DNA of 64,000 bases from Bacilli bacterium (lineage in GTDB: Bacteria; Bacillota_I; Bacilli_A; RF39; UBA660): the NCBI GenBank assembly GCA_017548925.1, contig JAFYYX010000001.1, positions 548,852 through 612,851 on the forward strand, read 5' to 3'. Under the pieces are notes generated by a model. It worked only from the letters and a program-made list of their open reading frames with translations. It was not told where the DNA came from and searched no databases. Of this stretch, positions 41,806 to 51,650 are shown one piece after another. Made by a program: the position numbers and the translations under genes. Numbering within the stretch: position 1 is the first letter of the stretch; each line of letters starts with the position of its first letter.

Positions 41806-44358
41806 ATGAATAAGTCAAAATTTAGATTTACTGTAATTATGGCTATATATAATGTTGAAAAATATCTTGAGGAAGCAATTAATAGTGTAATTAATCAATC
41901 GTTAGATTTTAAAAAGAATATCCAAATTGTATTAGTCAATGATGGTAGTCCTGACAATTCAGAAGATATATGCAAGAAATACATTAGATTATATCCAAAT
42001 AATATTAAATATATTAAAAAAGTAAATGGTGGTGTTTCTTCCGCAAGAAATGCAGGATTAGAAATTGCAGATGGTGAAATTATTAATTTTTTAGATAGTG
42101 ATGATTATTTTTCAAAAAATGCTTTTAAAAAAGTTGATGATTTTTTTAAAAAATATAAAAATAAAACGGATGTTGTTGCATTAAATTTGATTAATTTTGA
42201 AGCTTCATCTGGTTCGTGGGTAAATAAAGATTTTTTTAGTACTACAAGAATAATTGATATGAAAAGCGAGTATCATTTTATGCAGTGCCAGGTTGGAGCT
42301 TCATTTATAAAAAGAGATCAAGCGTTATCATATAAATTTGACGAAAGAATTAAAATTCACGAAGACAGTCAATATTTATTTAAAATATTTAGAGACAAAC
42401 CATTTTGCGGAGTAATCTCCGATGCTACATATTACCATAGAATTAGAAATAATAAATCGTCTGCAACTCAAAATATTAATTTAAAAAGTAATATTTTTAA
42501 CATGTCTAAAATATTATTGCCTGATATTATAAATTTTTATTATTTAAAAGATAATAAAATTCCATCATTTTTGCAAACATTCATTATTCTCGAATTTAAT
42601 TTTTATGTTCTTAATAATATAAATAAAGTTAATTTTAATAAAGCAGAAAAAAAGGACATCTGTGATAGTATAAAAAAAATATTATCAATTCTATCTGAGG
42701 AAGATATTAAGAATCATCCATATATTGATAATATAATTAAAACAAGATATTTGATTTTAAAAAGAAATATAACTTTAATTTTTAACAAATCTTTTATGAG
42801 TGATCCTATCAATTATAAAGCAAGTAAAAAGTTGATTAAACGTTGTTTAATAAAAATAAGAAGAATTCTTGGAAAAATTAAAAGAAGATTTCGTTTTCCG
42901 TTTTCAAAAACAATAAAAAATGTTAATTATTTAATGGGTGAAAATATAAATAACATTAACATTATTAACAATCAAGAATTAAGAATAAATAATAATGAAA
43001 AAAACATAAATAATATTAAAAATAAAACAGAGTACGAAATCTTAGAATTAAAAAAAATGGTAGATAATTTTTATAAAAACGTTGAAATTCAAAATGAAGA
43101 ATTAAAACGTTTAAATAGTGAACTTGCAGTAAATATTAAAGAACTTCAATCAGAATTTGATTACAACTTTTCAAGAGATGTAAAATATATTTCATATTTT
43201 TATGGTGGAAGTGATAATAGAGGGTGTGAAGCTCTTGCCAAAACAATCTCAAAAAAACTTGAATGTAAACGAGATAATTTATCTATAATCACGTTTAGAA
43301 AAAAAGATGATATTGATGCTAAACTAAATAAATATATAAAATATATTGTTGAACCAAAATTGTTTAATAGTGGTGAATCCAAAATTGAATATATGGGTAA
43401 TTGCAGATTTAATTATTCAGACATGGGGATTACCGAATATATTAAAAATTTAAATGCAGACAATAATGTTGTTGCATTGTCTATTGGTGGCGATAATTAT
43501 TGCTACGGTGACTATATATGTTCTTTACTCAAAAAATATAACAACATTTTTCATAATTATGGAATAAAAACAGCATTAATAGGTTGTAGTATAGATGAAG
43601 ATGTTTTTAAAAATAAAAATGTCATAGATGATTTAAATTTATACGACTTAATTATTGCAAGAGAATCGTTAACATATAATAATTTAATAAAAGCTGGAAT
43701 CAATAAAAACACTTGCTTAATACCAGATCCAGCATTTGAACTTGAAACAATTAATCTCGAATTACCTAAGGAGTTTATAATTAATAAAACAATTGGTATA
43801 AATATGAGTCCTATTGTTGCTTGTAACGATAAGAATAATTTAGTTTATAAAAATTATGATAGATTAATTAGATATATTTTAGACAAAACAAACTACAATA
43901 TTGCCCTAATTCCACATGTTTTTTGGGATAAATCAAACGATTATGAGATAATGTTACCTTTTTATAAAAAATATTTAAAAACAAGAAGAATATGTATTAT
44001 AGAAAAATCATCATCTGAAGAATTAAAAGGTTTTATTTCAAGATGTAAAATTTTTATTGGAGCGAGAACCCATGCAACTATCGCAGCATATAGTTCGTTT
44101 GTTCCCACACTAGTTGTTGGCTATAGTATTAAATCTAAAGGTATTGCAACAGATATATTTGGTGATTATAAAAACTATGTTTTATCAATTGATGATATTA
44201 AAAGTGATGATCAACTTATAAAATCATTTTTATTTATAGAAAAAAATTGTGATTCAATCAATAAATATTTAAAAGACAAAATTCCAAAATATTTGAAACC
44301 ATTAAAAAACTATAAGAAGATTATTAAAAATTTGGATAAAAAAGGAGAAAACAAATGA
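41806..44358 (+). CDS. GT2 glycosyltransferase fused to polysaccharide pyruvyl transferase
   Basis: 850 residues. Residues 5-225 form a GT2 domain (FTVIMAIYNVEKYLEEAI, VLVNDGSPDNS, DSDDYF). Residues 395-450 are an Asn/Lys/Glu-rich coiled coil. Residues 460-840 match the pyruvyl-transferase family (CsaB/WcaK): FYGGSDNRGCEALAKTI, LSIGGDNYCYGDY, IARESLTYNNL, LIPDPAFEL and IGARTHATIAAYSSFVPTLVVGYSIKSKGIA. The second domain should add ketal pyruvate, giving the polymer acidic groups. GGAGG precedes the ATG. It ends in TGA, the only TGA stop found in the window, overlapping the next start as ATGA. Confidence 0.88.
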   Translation: MNKSKFRFTVIMAIYNVEKYLEEAINSVINQSLDFKKNIQIVLVNDGSPDNSEDICKKYIRLYPNNIKYIKKVNGGVSSARNAGLEIADGEIINFLDSDDYFSKNAFKKVDDFFKKYKNKTDVVALNLINFEASSGSWVNKDFFSTTRIIDMKSEYHFMQCQVGASFIKRDQALSYKFDERIKIHEDSQYLFKIFRDKPFCGVISDATYYHRIRNNKSSATQNINLKSNIFNMSKILLPDIINFYYLKDNKIPSFLQTFIILEFNFYVLNNINKVNFNKAEKKDICDSIKKILSILSEEDIKNHPYIDNIIKTRYLILKRNITLIFNKSFMSDPINYKASKKLIKRCLIKIRRILGKIKRRFRFPFSKTIKNVNYLMGENINNINIINNQELRINNNEKNINNIKNKTEYEILELKKMVDNFYKNVEIQNEELKRLNSELAVNIKELQSEFDYNFSRDVKYISYFYGGSDNRGCEALAKTISKKLECKRDNLSIITFRKKDDIDAKLNKYIKYIVEPKLFNSGESKIEYMGNCRFNYSDMGITEYIKNLNADNNVVALSIGGDNYCYGDYICSLLKKYNNIFHNYGIKTALIGCSIDEDVFKNKNVIDDLNLYDLIIARESLTYNNLIKAGINKNTCLIPDPAFELETINLELPKEFIINKTIGINMSPIVACNDKNNLVYKNYDRLIRYILDKTNYNIALIPHVFWDKSNDYEIMLPFYKKYLKTRRICIIEKSSSEELKGFISRCKIFIGARTHATIAAYSSFVPTLVVGYSIKSKGIATDIFGDYKNYVLSIDDIKSDDQLIKSFLFIEKNCDSINKYLKDKIPKYLKPLKNYKKIIKNLDKKGENK

Positions 44359-45968
44359 AAAATCTAATTAACAAGTTTACAGCCAATAAAAAAATAGTTT
44401 TTACAACTTTATTAATTTTTACGCTAATACTTATTATTAATTGTTTTACGATTTGGGCAGCTGATGACTACGCTTTTTATAATAATGTATGGACTGGTAC
44501 AAACAAATTTTCTCTGTCAAGAATATTTATTCAATCAAAATGGTTTTATTTAAATTGGACGGGAAGATTTTTATCAACTTTTATTAATTACTTTTTGTTA
44601 TATTTTCCTAAATGGGTATTTAACATATTAAATTCAACAATTTATACAATACTGGTTTTATTAATATACAAGTTTGTTAAAAAAGAAAAACAAGATAGCC
44701 CTATCTTATTATTTGCCATTTTTGCATTAACATGGATTATGGTTCCTGCTTTAGGTCAAGTTATGTTTTGGCAAATTGGTTCTGTAATATATTTATGGAT
44801 GTATTTGTTTGTTATAGTTACAATGTTCATTTATTCAACTTTATTAAAAGATGATAAAATACCTAAAAGTTCAATTTTGAACTGTATTTTAATATCTCTT
44901 CTTGGATTATTTGCAGGAAATGGTTTTGAAACGAACTCAATTATATTACTGGTGTTTTTGTTATTAACAATTTTTATCAGAAAATTTGTTTCACGTAAAA
45001 GTATTCCGATTTGGGCTTGGATTGGATCAATATCTGCTATTATTGGTTCATGTACTAATTTCTTTTCACCAGGAAATTCTGTAAGAATGAAATCAATGAG
45101 TCAAGCCGGAACGCTTTATAACAAAATAAAGTTAGGTTCTGGCCCATGGTTTTATAATGGGGTTGTTCGCTCTAAAATATGGGTGTTAATAATAGCAATG
45201 ATTGCTGTTTATATTATATATGCGATTAGTTGCAAGAAAAGAATTAATAACAAAACCGCTACGGTAATTATTTCATCCAGTATCTTTACAATTTTTTTTG
45301 TTTCTTTTATTACTTACTCATTAAATGAGGACTATTTACAATTTTTATCATGGTTTTACACATATATGGAAAGATATTGGCATTTAATTATTTTACTTGG
45401 CGTATCATTAGTTTTTGCAATAATTATAACAATTTTGTATCGTAAAGATTTTTTTGAAGGAACTGACAAAAATTTAAATAGAATTGTCTTTGTAAATATT
45501 ATTTCTGCATTAGTAGGACTTTCGTCATATATTATGACACCACTAGCTTGGCCAAGATCATATATGGGAATGAGTATTACAATGATTATTGCAATTTTAT
45601 TTGTTGCAAATCGAATTAAATTTAAAACAAATATAAATTTAAAAATTATATTTATTGTTATATTTTTATATTTTGGGTATACATATACATTAACATTTAA
45701 AGATACATATAAATCATATAAATGGCATAATGAAATGGTAACATATGTAAAAAAGCATACTAATTCGGATGATATTATAATGACTAAGACTTTTGTAAGC
45801 ACAAATAGTAGAAATGCTGCATCAGTTGAAAAATGGGTTATTCCTGTTGTAATTGATGGCGAAAATGTTCATCCAGATTATGAATGGATAAATATTGCTA
45901 TAACAAAATATTATTTTAAAGATTTAGATGCATGGAATAAAGGTAAAAGAATTATAGGAGAGTACTAG
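44355..45968 (+). CDS. Polytopic membrane glycosyltransferase-like protein (DUF6056-like)
   Basis: 537 residues with about ten to twelve hydrophobic segments. Near the N terminus, after the first helix, is an acidic pair in WAADDYAFYNN and then WTGRFLSTFI, the pattern of GT-C-fold or Gtr-type membrane enzymes and of DUF6056. The C-terminal soluble tail ends DLDAWNKGKRIIGEY. With the next two genes (GtrB-like and GtrA-like) it forms a three-component glycosylation set in which it would transfer the flipped sugar outside the membrane. That role is inferred from context. Confidence 0.72.
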   Translation: MKNLINKFTANKKIVFTTLLIFTLILIINCFTIWAADDYAFYNNVWTGTNKFSLSRIFIQSKWFYLNWTGRFLSTFINYFLLYFPKWVFNILNSTIYTILVLLIYKFVKKEKQDSPILLFAIFALTWIMVPALGQVMFWQIGSVIYLWMYLFVIVTMFIYSTLLKDDKIPKSSILNCILISLLGLFAGNGFETNSIILLVFLLLTIFIRKFVSRKSIPIWAWIGSISAIIGSCTNFFSPGNSVRMKSMSQAGTLYNKIKLGSGPWFYNGVVRSKIWVLIIAMIAVYIIYAISCKKRINNKTATVIISSSIFTIFFVSFITYSLNEDYLQFLSWFYTYMERYWHLIILLGVSLVFAIIITILYRKDFFEGTDKNLNRIVFVNIISALVGLSSYIMTPLAWPRSYMGMSITMIIAILFVANRIKFKTNINLKIIFIVIFLYFGYTYTLTFKDTYKSYKWHNEMVTYVKKHTNSDDIIMTKTFVSTNSRNAASVEKWVIPVVIDGENVHPDYEWINIAITKYYFKDLDAWNKGKRIIGEY

Positions 45969-45972
45969 ATTT

Positions 45973-46926
45973 ATGAAAAAAGAAGTATTATATATCGTTG
46001 TACCATGTTACAATGAAGAAGAAGTTTTACACGAAACAAACAAGAGACTATTATCAAAAATAGATGATTTAATTACAAAAAATATAATTTCTAATAAAAG
46101 TAAGATTATGTATGTTAATGATGGATCTAAAGATAAAACATGGGATATAATTTTAGAATTACATAATAAGAATAAAAAAGTAACTGGTGTTTGTTTATCA
46201 AGAAATAGAGGTCATCAAAATGCGCTTTTAGCAGGACTATTTACAGCAAAAAAGTCAGCAGACATAGTAATTAGTATGGATGCTGATTTACAAGATGACA
46301 TTAATGCAATTGATGAGATGATTCAAAAATATCATGATGGTTCAGAAATTGTATATGGAGTTAGAAGTTCAAGAAAAAAGGATACTTTTTTTAAAAGATT
46401 TACAGCTCAAAGTTTTTATAAATTTATGAAGTTAATGGGAGTAGATGTAATCTATAATCATGCCGACTATAGATTAACTACAAAAAAGGTATTAGATAAT
46501 CTTGAAAAATTTAATGAGGTAAATTTATTCTTAAGAGGCATATTTCCTATAATTGGCTATAAACATGATGTTGTTTATTATGAGAGATCTGAAAGATTCG
46601 CTGGTAAATCAAAATATCCATTAAAGAAAATGCTAAATTTTGCATGGGATGGTATTACATCATTTAGTGTTAAACCTATAAGACTAATATTAAGTATTGG
46701 TATATTAACATGTATTTTAAGTTTTACAACCATTGTAACCTTAATTGTGCTAGATTTGATTTTCTTAGATTTATCAAAATGGGTATATATTATTTTATCA
46801 ATATGGTTATCTCTTGGTATACAATTATTTGCAATTGGTATAGTTGGTGAATATGTAGGTAAAACATATATTGAAACGAAAAGCAGACCAAGATTTATTA
46901 TTTCCAGAAATTTAGAAGAGGAATAG
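45973..46926 (+). CDS. GtrB-like polyprenyl-phosphate glycosyltransferase
   Basis: 317 residues. GT2 domain with YIVVPCYNEEEVLHE, MYVNDGSKDKTW and metal motif SMDADLQDD, then two C-terminal transmembrane helices (about 233-290), the layout of DPM1/GtrB enzymes that load a sugar on undecaprenyl phosphate. RGHQNALLAGL and YYERSERFAGKSKYPLKKML are family hallmarks. The gene directly precedes gtrA, as in serotype-conversion cassettes. Confidence 0.92.
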   Translation: MKKEVLYIVVPCYNEEEVLHETNKRLLSKIDDLITKNIISNKSKIMYVNDGSKDKTWDIILELHNKNKKVTGVCLSRNRGHQNALLAGLFTAKKSADIVISMDADLQDDINAIDEMIQKYHDGSEIVYGVRSSRKKDTFFKRFTAQSFYKFMKLMGVDVIYNHADYRLTTKKVLDNLEKFNEVNLFLRGIFPIIGYKHDVVYYERSERFAGKSKYPLKKMLNFAWDGITSFSVKPIRLILSIGILTCILSFTTIVTLIVLDLIFLDLSKWVYIILSIWLSLGIQLFAIGIVGEYVGKTYIETKSRPRFIISRNLEEE

Positions 46927-46927
46927 A

Positions 46928-47356
46928 ATGAATAGGTTATTAAGTATTTATAAAAAAAATGAAGAAATAATTAATTATCTAATAGTAGGTGGGTTAACCA
47001 CGTTAATAAGTATTGTTGTTAAATGGGGGCTGCTATTTACAATACTTGATGCTAAAAATAGTTTTCAGTTACAATTAGCAATTATAATTTCATGGATAGT
47101 TGCGGTAACATTTGCTTTTTTTGCAAACAAATATTTTGTATTTAAAAGTAAAACAAAAAAGATAATTAAAGAAATATTTGATTTTTTAGTTTCAAGGATT
47201 GCTACATTACTCTTAGAAATGTTTTTAATGTGGTTATTTATTAATTTATTAAAGTTCGATTCAAAAACTTGGGTGATGATATGGACATTAATAGTTCAAT
47301 TTGTTGTAATTGTATGTAATTATATTTTAAGCAAGTTATTTGTTTTTAAAAAATAA
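46928..47356 (+). CDS. GtrA-like flippase
   Basis: 142 residues with four transmembrane helices, matching the GtrA/DPMS family (PF04138): NYLIVGGLTTLISIVVKWGL, a second helix with VTFAFFANKYFVFKSK, and FVVIVCNYILSKLFVFK at the end. Thought to flip the undecaprenyl-phosphate sugar made by GtrB. It starts one base after gtrB ends. Confidence 0.92.
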   Translation: MNRLLSIYKKNEEIINYLIVGGLTTLISIVVKWGLLFTILDAKNSFQLQLAIIISWIVAVTFAFFANKYFVFKSKTKKIIKEIFDFLVSRIATLLLEMFLMWLFINLLKFDSKTWVMIWTLIVQFVVIVCNYILSKLFVFKK

Positions 47357-47362
47357 ATATAA

Positions 47363-47394
47363 AAAACTGTTTAATTTAATATTAAACAGTTTTT
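47363..47394 (+). terminator. Intrinsic terminator of the first polysaccharide unit
   Basis: AAAACTGTTTAAT / ATTAAACAGTTTT arms with TTAAT loop and T tail. Confidence 0.92.
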
Positions 47395-47441
47395 AATTTT
47401 GTAAGTTTAATCAAATATTTATTTAATTATTATTATATTTT

Positions 47442-47450
47442 TGATATAAT
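47442..47450 (+). promoter_or_regulatory. Extended -10 promoter of the second polysaccharide unit
   Basis: TGATATAAT before the ABC permease gene; starts the unit running to capG. Confidence 0.65.
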
Positions 47451-47476
47451 ATTAAAAGATTATGAAAGGATAAGTT

Positions 47477-48289
47477 ATGAAGACGTTAAAAGGTATGTTT
47501 GCAAATTTTAAGAGATATTCTTTTTTAATGAAACAACTAATTTCAAGAGATTTTAAAGTAAAATATAAAAGAAGTGTATTAGGAGTTCTATGGTCAATTT
47601 TACAACCTATTTTGATGATGACAGTTATGGCAATTGTTTTTTCACAAATGTTTAAATTTAAAGTTGATGGAACAAATTATTTAGTATATTTAATGACGGG
47701 TATTATTATGTTTAATTATTTTAGTGAAGCATCAAATATGGCTATGTCGTCTGTTGTTACTAATTTTACTCTTATAAATAAAGTTTATATTCCTAAATAT
47801 ATATTTCCAATATCCAAATGTTTGTTTGTGGGTATTAACTTTTTGCTTACATTGATACCATGGTTTGGAATAATAATTTTATCATACTTTGGATTAGGTG
47901 AATATACTTGTCATATAAATATATGGTATCTTGTTTTACCATACGTATTTATATGTTTATTTATGTTTACCCTAGGAATTGGATTAATAACAGCATGTAT
48001 ATCTGTTTTTTTAAGAGATATGTTTTATATTTATGGAATTATTTTAACAATATGGAACTATTTAACACCTGTTTTCTATAGTATAGAAATTCTTCCAGCA
48101 AACTTACAAACTATATTCAAATTTAATCCTCTATACATATATTTAACTGGCGTAAGAACAATTGTTTTATCTGGCGAATGTCCGGAATTATTACAAATAT
48201 TATCAATGTTCTTATATGGATTTATAACATTAATTATAGGTTTATTTGTCTTTAAGAAGAAACAAGACAAATTCATTTATTATGTATAA
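47477..48289 (+). CDS. Polysaccharide/teichoic acid ABC exporter, permease (Wzm/TagG-like)
   Basis: 270 residues with six transmembrane helices. The N-terminal amphipathic region, SRDFKVKYKRSVLGVLWSILQPI, is diagnostic of the ABC-2 polysaccharide exporter permeases. Paired with the ATPase 15 bases downstream. Exports a lipid-linked glycan or teichoic acid made by the neighbouring enzymes. Codons and sequence do not separate wall teichoic acid from capsule or O-antigen-like substrates. Confidence 0.92.
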   Translation: MKTLKGMFANFKRYSFLMKQLISRDFKVKYKRSVLGVLWSILQPILMMTVMAIVFSQMFKFKVDGTNYLVYLMTGIIMFNYFSEASNMAMSSVVTNFTLINKVYIPKYIFPISKCLFVGINFLLTLIPWFGIIILSYFGLGEYTCHINIWYLVLPYVFICLFMFTLGIGLITACISVFLRDMFYIYGIILTIWNYLTPVFYSIEILPANLQTIFKFNPLYIYLTGVRTIVLSGECPELLQILSMFLYGFITLIIGLFVFKKKQDKFIYYV

Positions 48290-48303
48290 TTGGAGGTTTT
48301 AAT

Positions 48304-49044
48304 ATGATAAATATTGAAAATGTTTCAATGAAATTTAATTTAGGAATAGAAGCAGGATCATTAAAAGAAACATTTATTGCATTATTTGATAAAAAAAGAA
48401 GAATTAATAAAGAAAAAAATGAATTTTGGGCATTAAAAAATATATCATTTAATGTTGAAAAAGGCGAGGTAGTTGGTATTATTGGCTCAAACGGAGCAGG
48501 TAAATCCACACTATTAAAAGTTATAAGTGGAGTTATGAAGCCTACAAGTGGCAAAGTTGAAGTAGCTGGTGTAATATCTCCTATGATAGAACTTGGAGCT
48601 GGATTTGATCCAGAATTAACCGCAAGAGAAAACATTTATTTAAATGGTGCAGTACTAGGATATTCAAAAGATTTTATAGATAAAAAATTTAATGAGATTG
48701 TTGAGTTTTCTGAATTAAAGGATTTTTTAGAGGTACCAGTTAAAAATTTTTCATCAGGTATGACAGCTAAGCTTGCGTTTTCAATTGCAACAATAGTGAA
48801 TCCTGAAATCCTAATAGTTGATGAAATTTTATCTGTAGGTGATATTAAATTTCAAGAGAAGAGCAAAAATAAAATGATGAGTATGATTAATGGTGGAACT
48901 ACTGTATTATTTGTTTCACATTCACTTGAATCTATTAAGGAACTATGTACAAAGGTTGTTTGGATAGAACATGGAGAAATTATAGAAATAGGAAATTCTG
49001 AAGAAATTTGTGATAAGTATTTAAAATATCAATTAAATAACTAA
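48304..49044 (+). CDS. Polysaccharide/teichoic acid ABC exporter, ATPase (Wzt/TagH-like)
   Basis: 246 residues. Walker A GSNGAGKST, Q-loop region GVISPMIELGAGFDPELTARENI (typical of the Wzt/TagH class), signature FSSGMTAKLAFSIA, Walker B ILIVDEILSVGD, and H-loop FVSHSLESI. It lacks the C-terminal carbohydrate-recognition domain of long Wzt proteins, so export should not depend on a chain-end cap. GGAGG lies before ATG 48304. Confidence 0.94.
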   Translation: MINIENVSMKFNLGIEAGSLKETFIALFDKKRRINKEKNEFWALKNISFNVEKGEVVGIIGSNGAGKSTLLKVISGVMKPTSGKVEVAGVISPMIELGAGFDPELTARENIYLNGAVLGYSKDFIDKKFNEIVEFSELKDFLEVPVKNFSSGMTAKLAFSIATIVNPEILIVDEILSVGDIKFQEKSKNKMMSMINGGTTVLFVSHSLESIKELCTKVVWIEHGEIIEIGNSEEICDKYLKYQLNN

Positions 49045-49054
49045 AGGAGTTAAT

Positions 49055-51631
49055 ATGAAATCCATTAGACATAAGCTAAGATTTTCAAAAAATATTTTAA
49101 TTAGGCATAAAAAAAATATATGTATTATGGAAAATAAAAAAGAAAAAGATGGCTTTATATTTTTTCTTTGCCCATTTATAAAGAAAAATAATAAAGATTT
49201 TTCTTTTTTTTCTGATGTTAAAATAATTGAAGGAAAGGCACCTGTTTTTGTTTTAGTAAGTAGAAAAGGTCAAATAATTAAAACCATTAATATTAATTCT
49301 TTAACTAATTTTAAATTTCCAGCTAAAGTGTTTTTTCTAGGAATAAAAGTTTTTTCAAAATCAAAATTCTCTTTAAATGAATTAGATATTAAGGCAACAG
49401 ACCCAATAACCATTAATGAAATAAGTAAAGATTTTGTTAATGATACATTATTAATTACCCCAGGTTATCCAAGTGAATCAAATAAATACTTGTTTGGGTT
49501 TGTTCATTCAAGAGTTAAAGAATATCTAAAACAAGGAATGAACTTTGATGTTGCATATGTAAATAGTGAAAACGAATATTGTAAGTATGTTTATGAAGGT
49601 GTAGAAGTAAAAAAAATAGATTACTATACTGCCAGAAATATAATGCAAGTAAAAAAATACAAAAAAATTATAGTACATTTTTTTAATAGTAGTTTTTCCC
49701 AATTACTAGACGGTGTAGATACAAGTCAGGCAGATATTTATTTGTTTGTTCATGGATCTGATGTATTATATCGTGATTTTAACAAACTAACTTGTAAGTA
49801 TAACGAAAAGGTAAAAAAATTGTCAAAAGAGCAATTAAATGAATATAAAAATCGAGACAAAATCTTATCAAGATATAACAACATGCAAAATGTAACCTTT
49901 ATTTTTCCATCACGATGGGCTAAATTTGAATCAGAAAGTCAAAATAAAATTAAATATAAGAATTATAAAATAATATCTAATTACATTGATACAAATCTTT
50001 TTATGTATAGAAAAAAAGATCCTGAATTAAGAAAAAAAATTATAGTAATAAGAAAATATGACAATATAAATACATATTCAATTGATTTAGACGTTAAAGT
50101 TATATTGGAACTAAGCAAGAAAAAATGTTTTAAAGATTTAGATTTTGATTTTTATGGTGATGGTTCATATTATTATGAATTGTTAAACCCAATATCAAAT
50201 TTTAGTAATGTACATTTACATAAGCAATTTTTGTCACATGATGAAATTGCAAAAGTGCATAGTAAAAGTGGAATCGGATTATTTGCTACAAGGTACGAAA
50301 CACAAGGTGTTTCTGCAGCAGAAGCGATGTCATCAGGTTTAGTTGTAGTATCTAATGCTGTTGCAGCTGTACCTGAAATGTTTAAAGATATTCCTGAACT
50401 ATTAGCGCCTAACGAAGATTATAAAAAAATGGCAAATATAATTGAATATTTATACAATAACCCGGGTGATTTTGAAAAATTCAGCGAAAAATCAGCAAGA
50501 ATTATTCAAAAAAAATATAGTGCAAATACAACAATATTAAAAGATATTGAATTATTTAATAAAAACTTTCCTAAAAAAATATATAAATTTAATAATAAAA
50601 AAACCCAAAAAATATTGACTATAGGTGTAGCATCTTATAATGTAGAAAAATATTTAAAAAATGGTGTATTATCCATTTTAGATGCAAAAACTGTCGATAA
50701 AATTGAAATTTTAATTATAGATGATGGTTCGAAAGATAACACTGCCAAAATTGGTAAAGATCTTGAGAAACTTGCAAACTCAAAAAATAATAAAATAGTT
50801 AGACTTATAAGTAAAGAAAATGGTGGACATGGTTCTGCTATTAACACAGCAATTAAGAATGCAAATGGTAAATATTTTAAATTAATGGATGGTGATGATT
50901 ATTTTGATTCAGAATCATTAGATAAATTAGTAAATATACTTGAAAAATCTGATGAAGACATAATACTAAATAACTATGTGGAAGATTTATCAAATGAAGG
51001 AGTAATGAATCACATTCATTTATATGATTTTATGAAACCAGGGAAAATATATAATATTGAAGATTTATGTGATTCAAATATTGGATTTAAAGAGTGGGGT
51101 CCATTACTTTCTACTAGCACATTTAAAACTAGCATGCTAAAAAACATGAATTTTAAGATTTCTGAAAAATGTTTTTATGTAGATATGGAATTAAACTCAA
51201 TAGCTTTTGTGCGTGCAAAAACTATAAAATATCTACCGCTTGATATATATATATATATGCTAGGTAGAACTGATCAATCGGTATCGCAACAATCTTTTAA
51301 AAAAAATTACAAGCATCATGAAAAAGTTACCTTAAGAATTATAAAAGAAATATATTATGGAGAAAATATCTCATATCAAAAAAAGAAATATATTAAAAAA
51401 ATAATATTAAAGCCATTAATAAGTGGGCAATATTATATTGTAACTGAGTATTTTAATAACAAAGGTCCTTTTATTGAATTTGATTCAAAATTAAAAGAAT
51501 ACCCTGAATTTTATAATGATAAAAATTTTATAACAAAAAAACTAAAAAAATATAGATTTTTAAATGGTAATTGTTTTTGGATTATCAAGAAAATTGTAAA
51601 AATCAAAGTTTTTTTTAGAAGATTGTTTTAA
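49055..51631 (+). CDS. GT4-GT2 fusion glycosyltransferase
   Basis: 858 residues. After about 125 residues without clear match (a possible acceptor-binding region), a GT-B (GT4) domain spans about 130-505. It has LITPGYPSESNKYLFGFVH, VHGSDVLYRD, FPSRWAKFE and the nucleotide-sugar site GLFATRYETQGVSAAEAMSSG. A GT2 domain spans about 525-760 (ILTIGVASYNVEKYL, IIDDGSKDNT, MDGDDYFD, ENGGHGSAINTAI), with a basic C-terminal tail that may touch the membrane. The protein would combine a retaining and an inverting transfer in one chain. Located directly after the exporter ATPase. Confidence 0.88.
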   Translation: MKSIRHKLRFSKNILIRHKKNICIMENKKEKDGFIFFLCPFIKKNNKDFSFFSDVKIIEGKAPVFVLVSRKGQIIKTININSLTNFKFPAKVFFLGIKVFSKSKFSLNELDIKATDPITINEISKDFVNDTLLITPGYPSESNKYLFGFVHSRVKEYLKQGMNFDVAYVNSENEYCKYVYEGVEVKKIDYYTARNIMQVKKYKKIIVHFFNSSFSQLLDGVDTSQADIYLFVHGSDVLYRDFNKLTCKYNEKVKKLSKEQLNEYKNRDKILSRYNNMQNVTFIFPSRWAKFESESQNKIKYKNYKIISNYIDTNLFMYRKKDPELRKKIIVIRKYDNINTYSIDLDVKVILELSKKKCFKDLDFDFYGDGSYYYELLNPISNFSNVHLHKQFLSHDEIAKVHSKSGIGLFATRYETQGVSAAEAMSSGLVVVSNAVAAVPEMFKDIPELLAPNEDYKKMANIIEYLYNNPGDFEKFSEKSARIIQKKYSANTTILKDIELFNKNFPKKIYKFNNKKTQKILTIGVASYNVEKYLKNGVLSILDAKTVDKIEILIIDDGSKDNTAKIGKDLEKLANSKNNKIVRLISKENGGHGSAINTAIKNANGKYFKLMDGDDYFDSESLDKLVNILEKSDEDIILNNYVEDLSNEGVMNHIHLYDFMKPGKIYNIEDLCDSNIGFKEWGPLLSTSTFKTSMLKNMNFKISEKCFYVDMELNSIAFVRAKTIKYLPLDIYIYMLGRTDQSVSQQSFKKNYKHHEKVTLRIIKEIYYGENISYQKKKYIKKIILKPLISGQYYIVTEYFNNKGPFIEFDSKLKEYPEFYNDKNFITKKLKKYRFLNGNCFWIIKKIVKIKVFFRRLF

Positions 51632-51650
51632 TTATTAAAGGATGGTTATA

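Noticed and set aside
44340-44372. Use of genetic code 4 (UGA as Trp)
   Set aside because: With UGA read as Trp the 41806 protein would gain only three residues before TAA. The ATGA overlap is a classic stop/start coupling, and TGG is used for Trp everywhere.
45356-45802. 148-codon minus-strand open frame within the 44355 gene
   Set aside because: It is the antisense shadow of a hydrophobic AT-rich gene, without a ribosome-binding site, promoter or recognisable domain.
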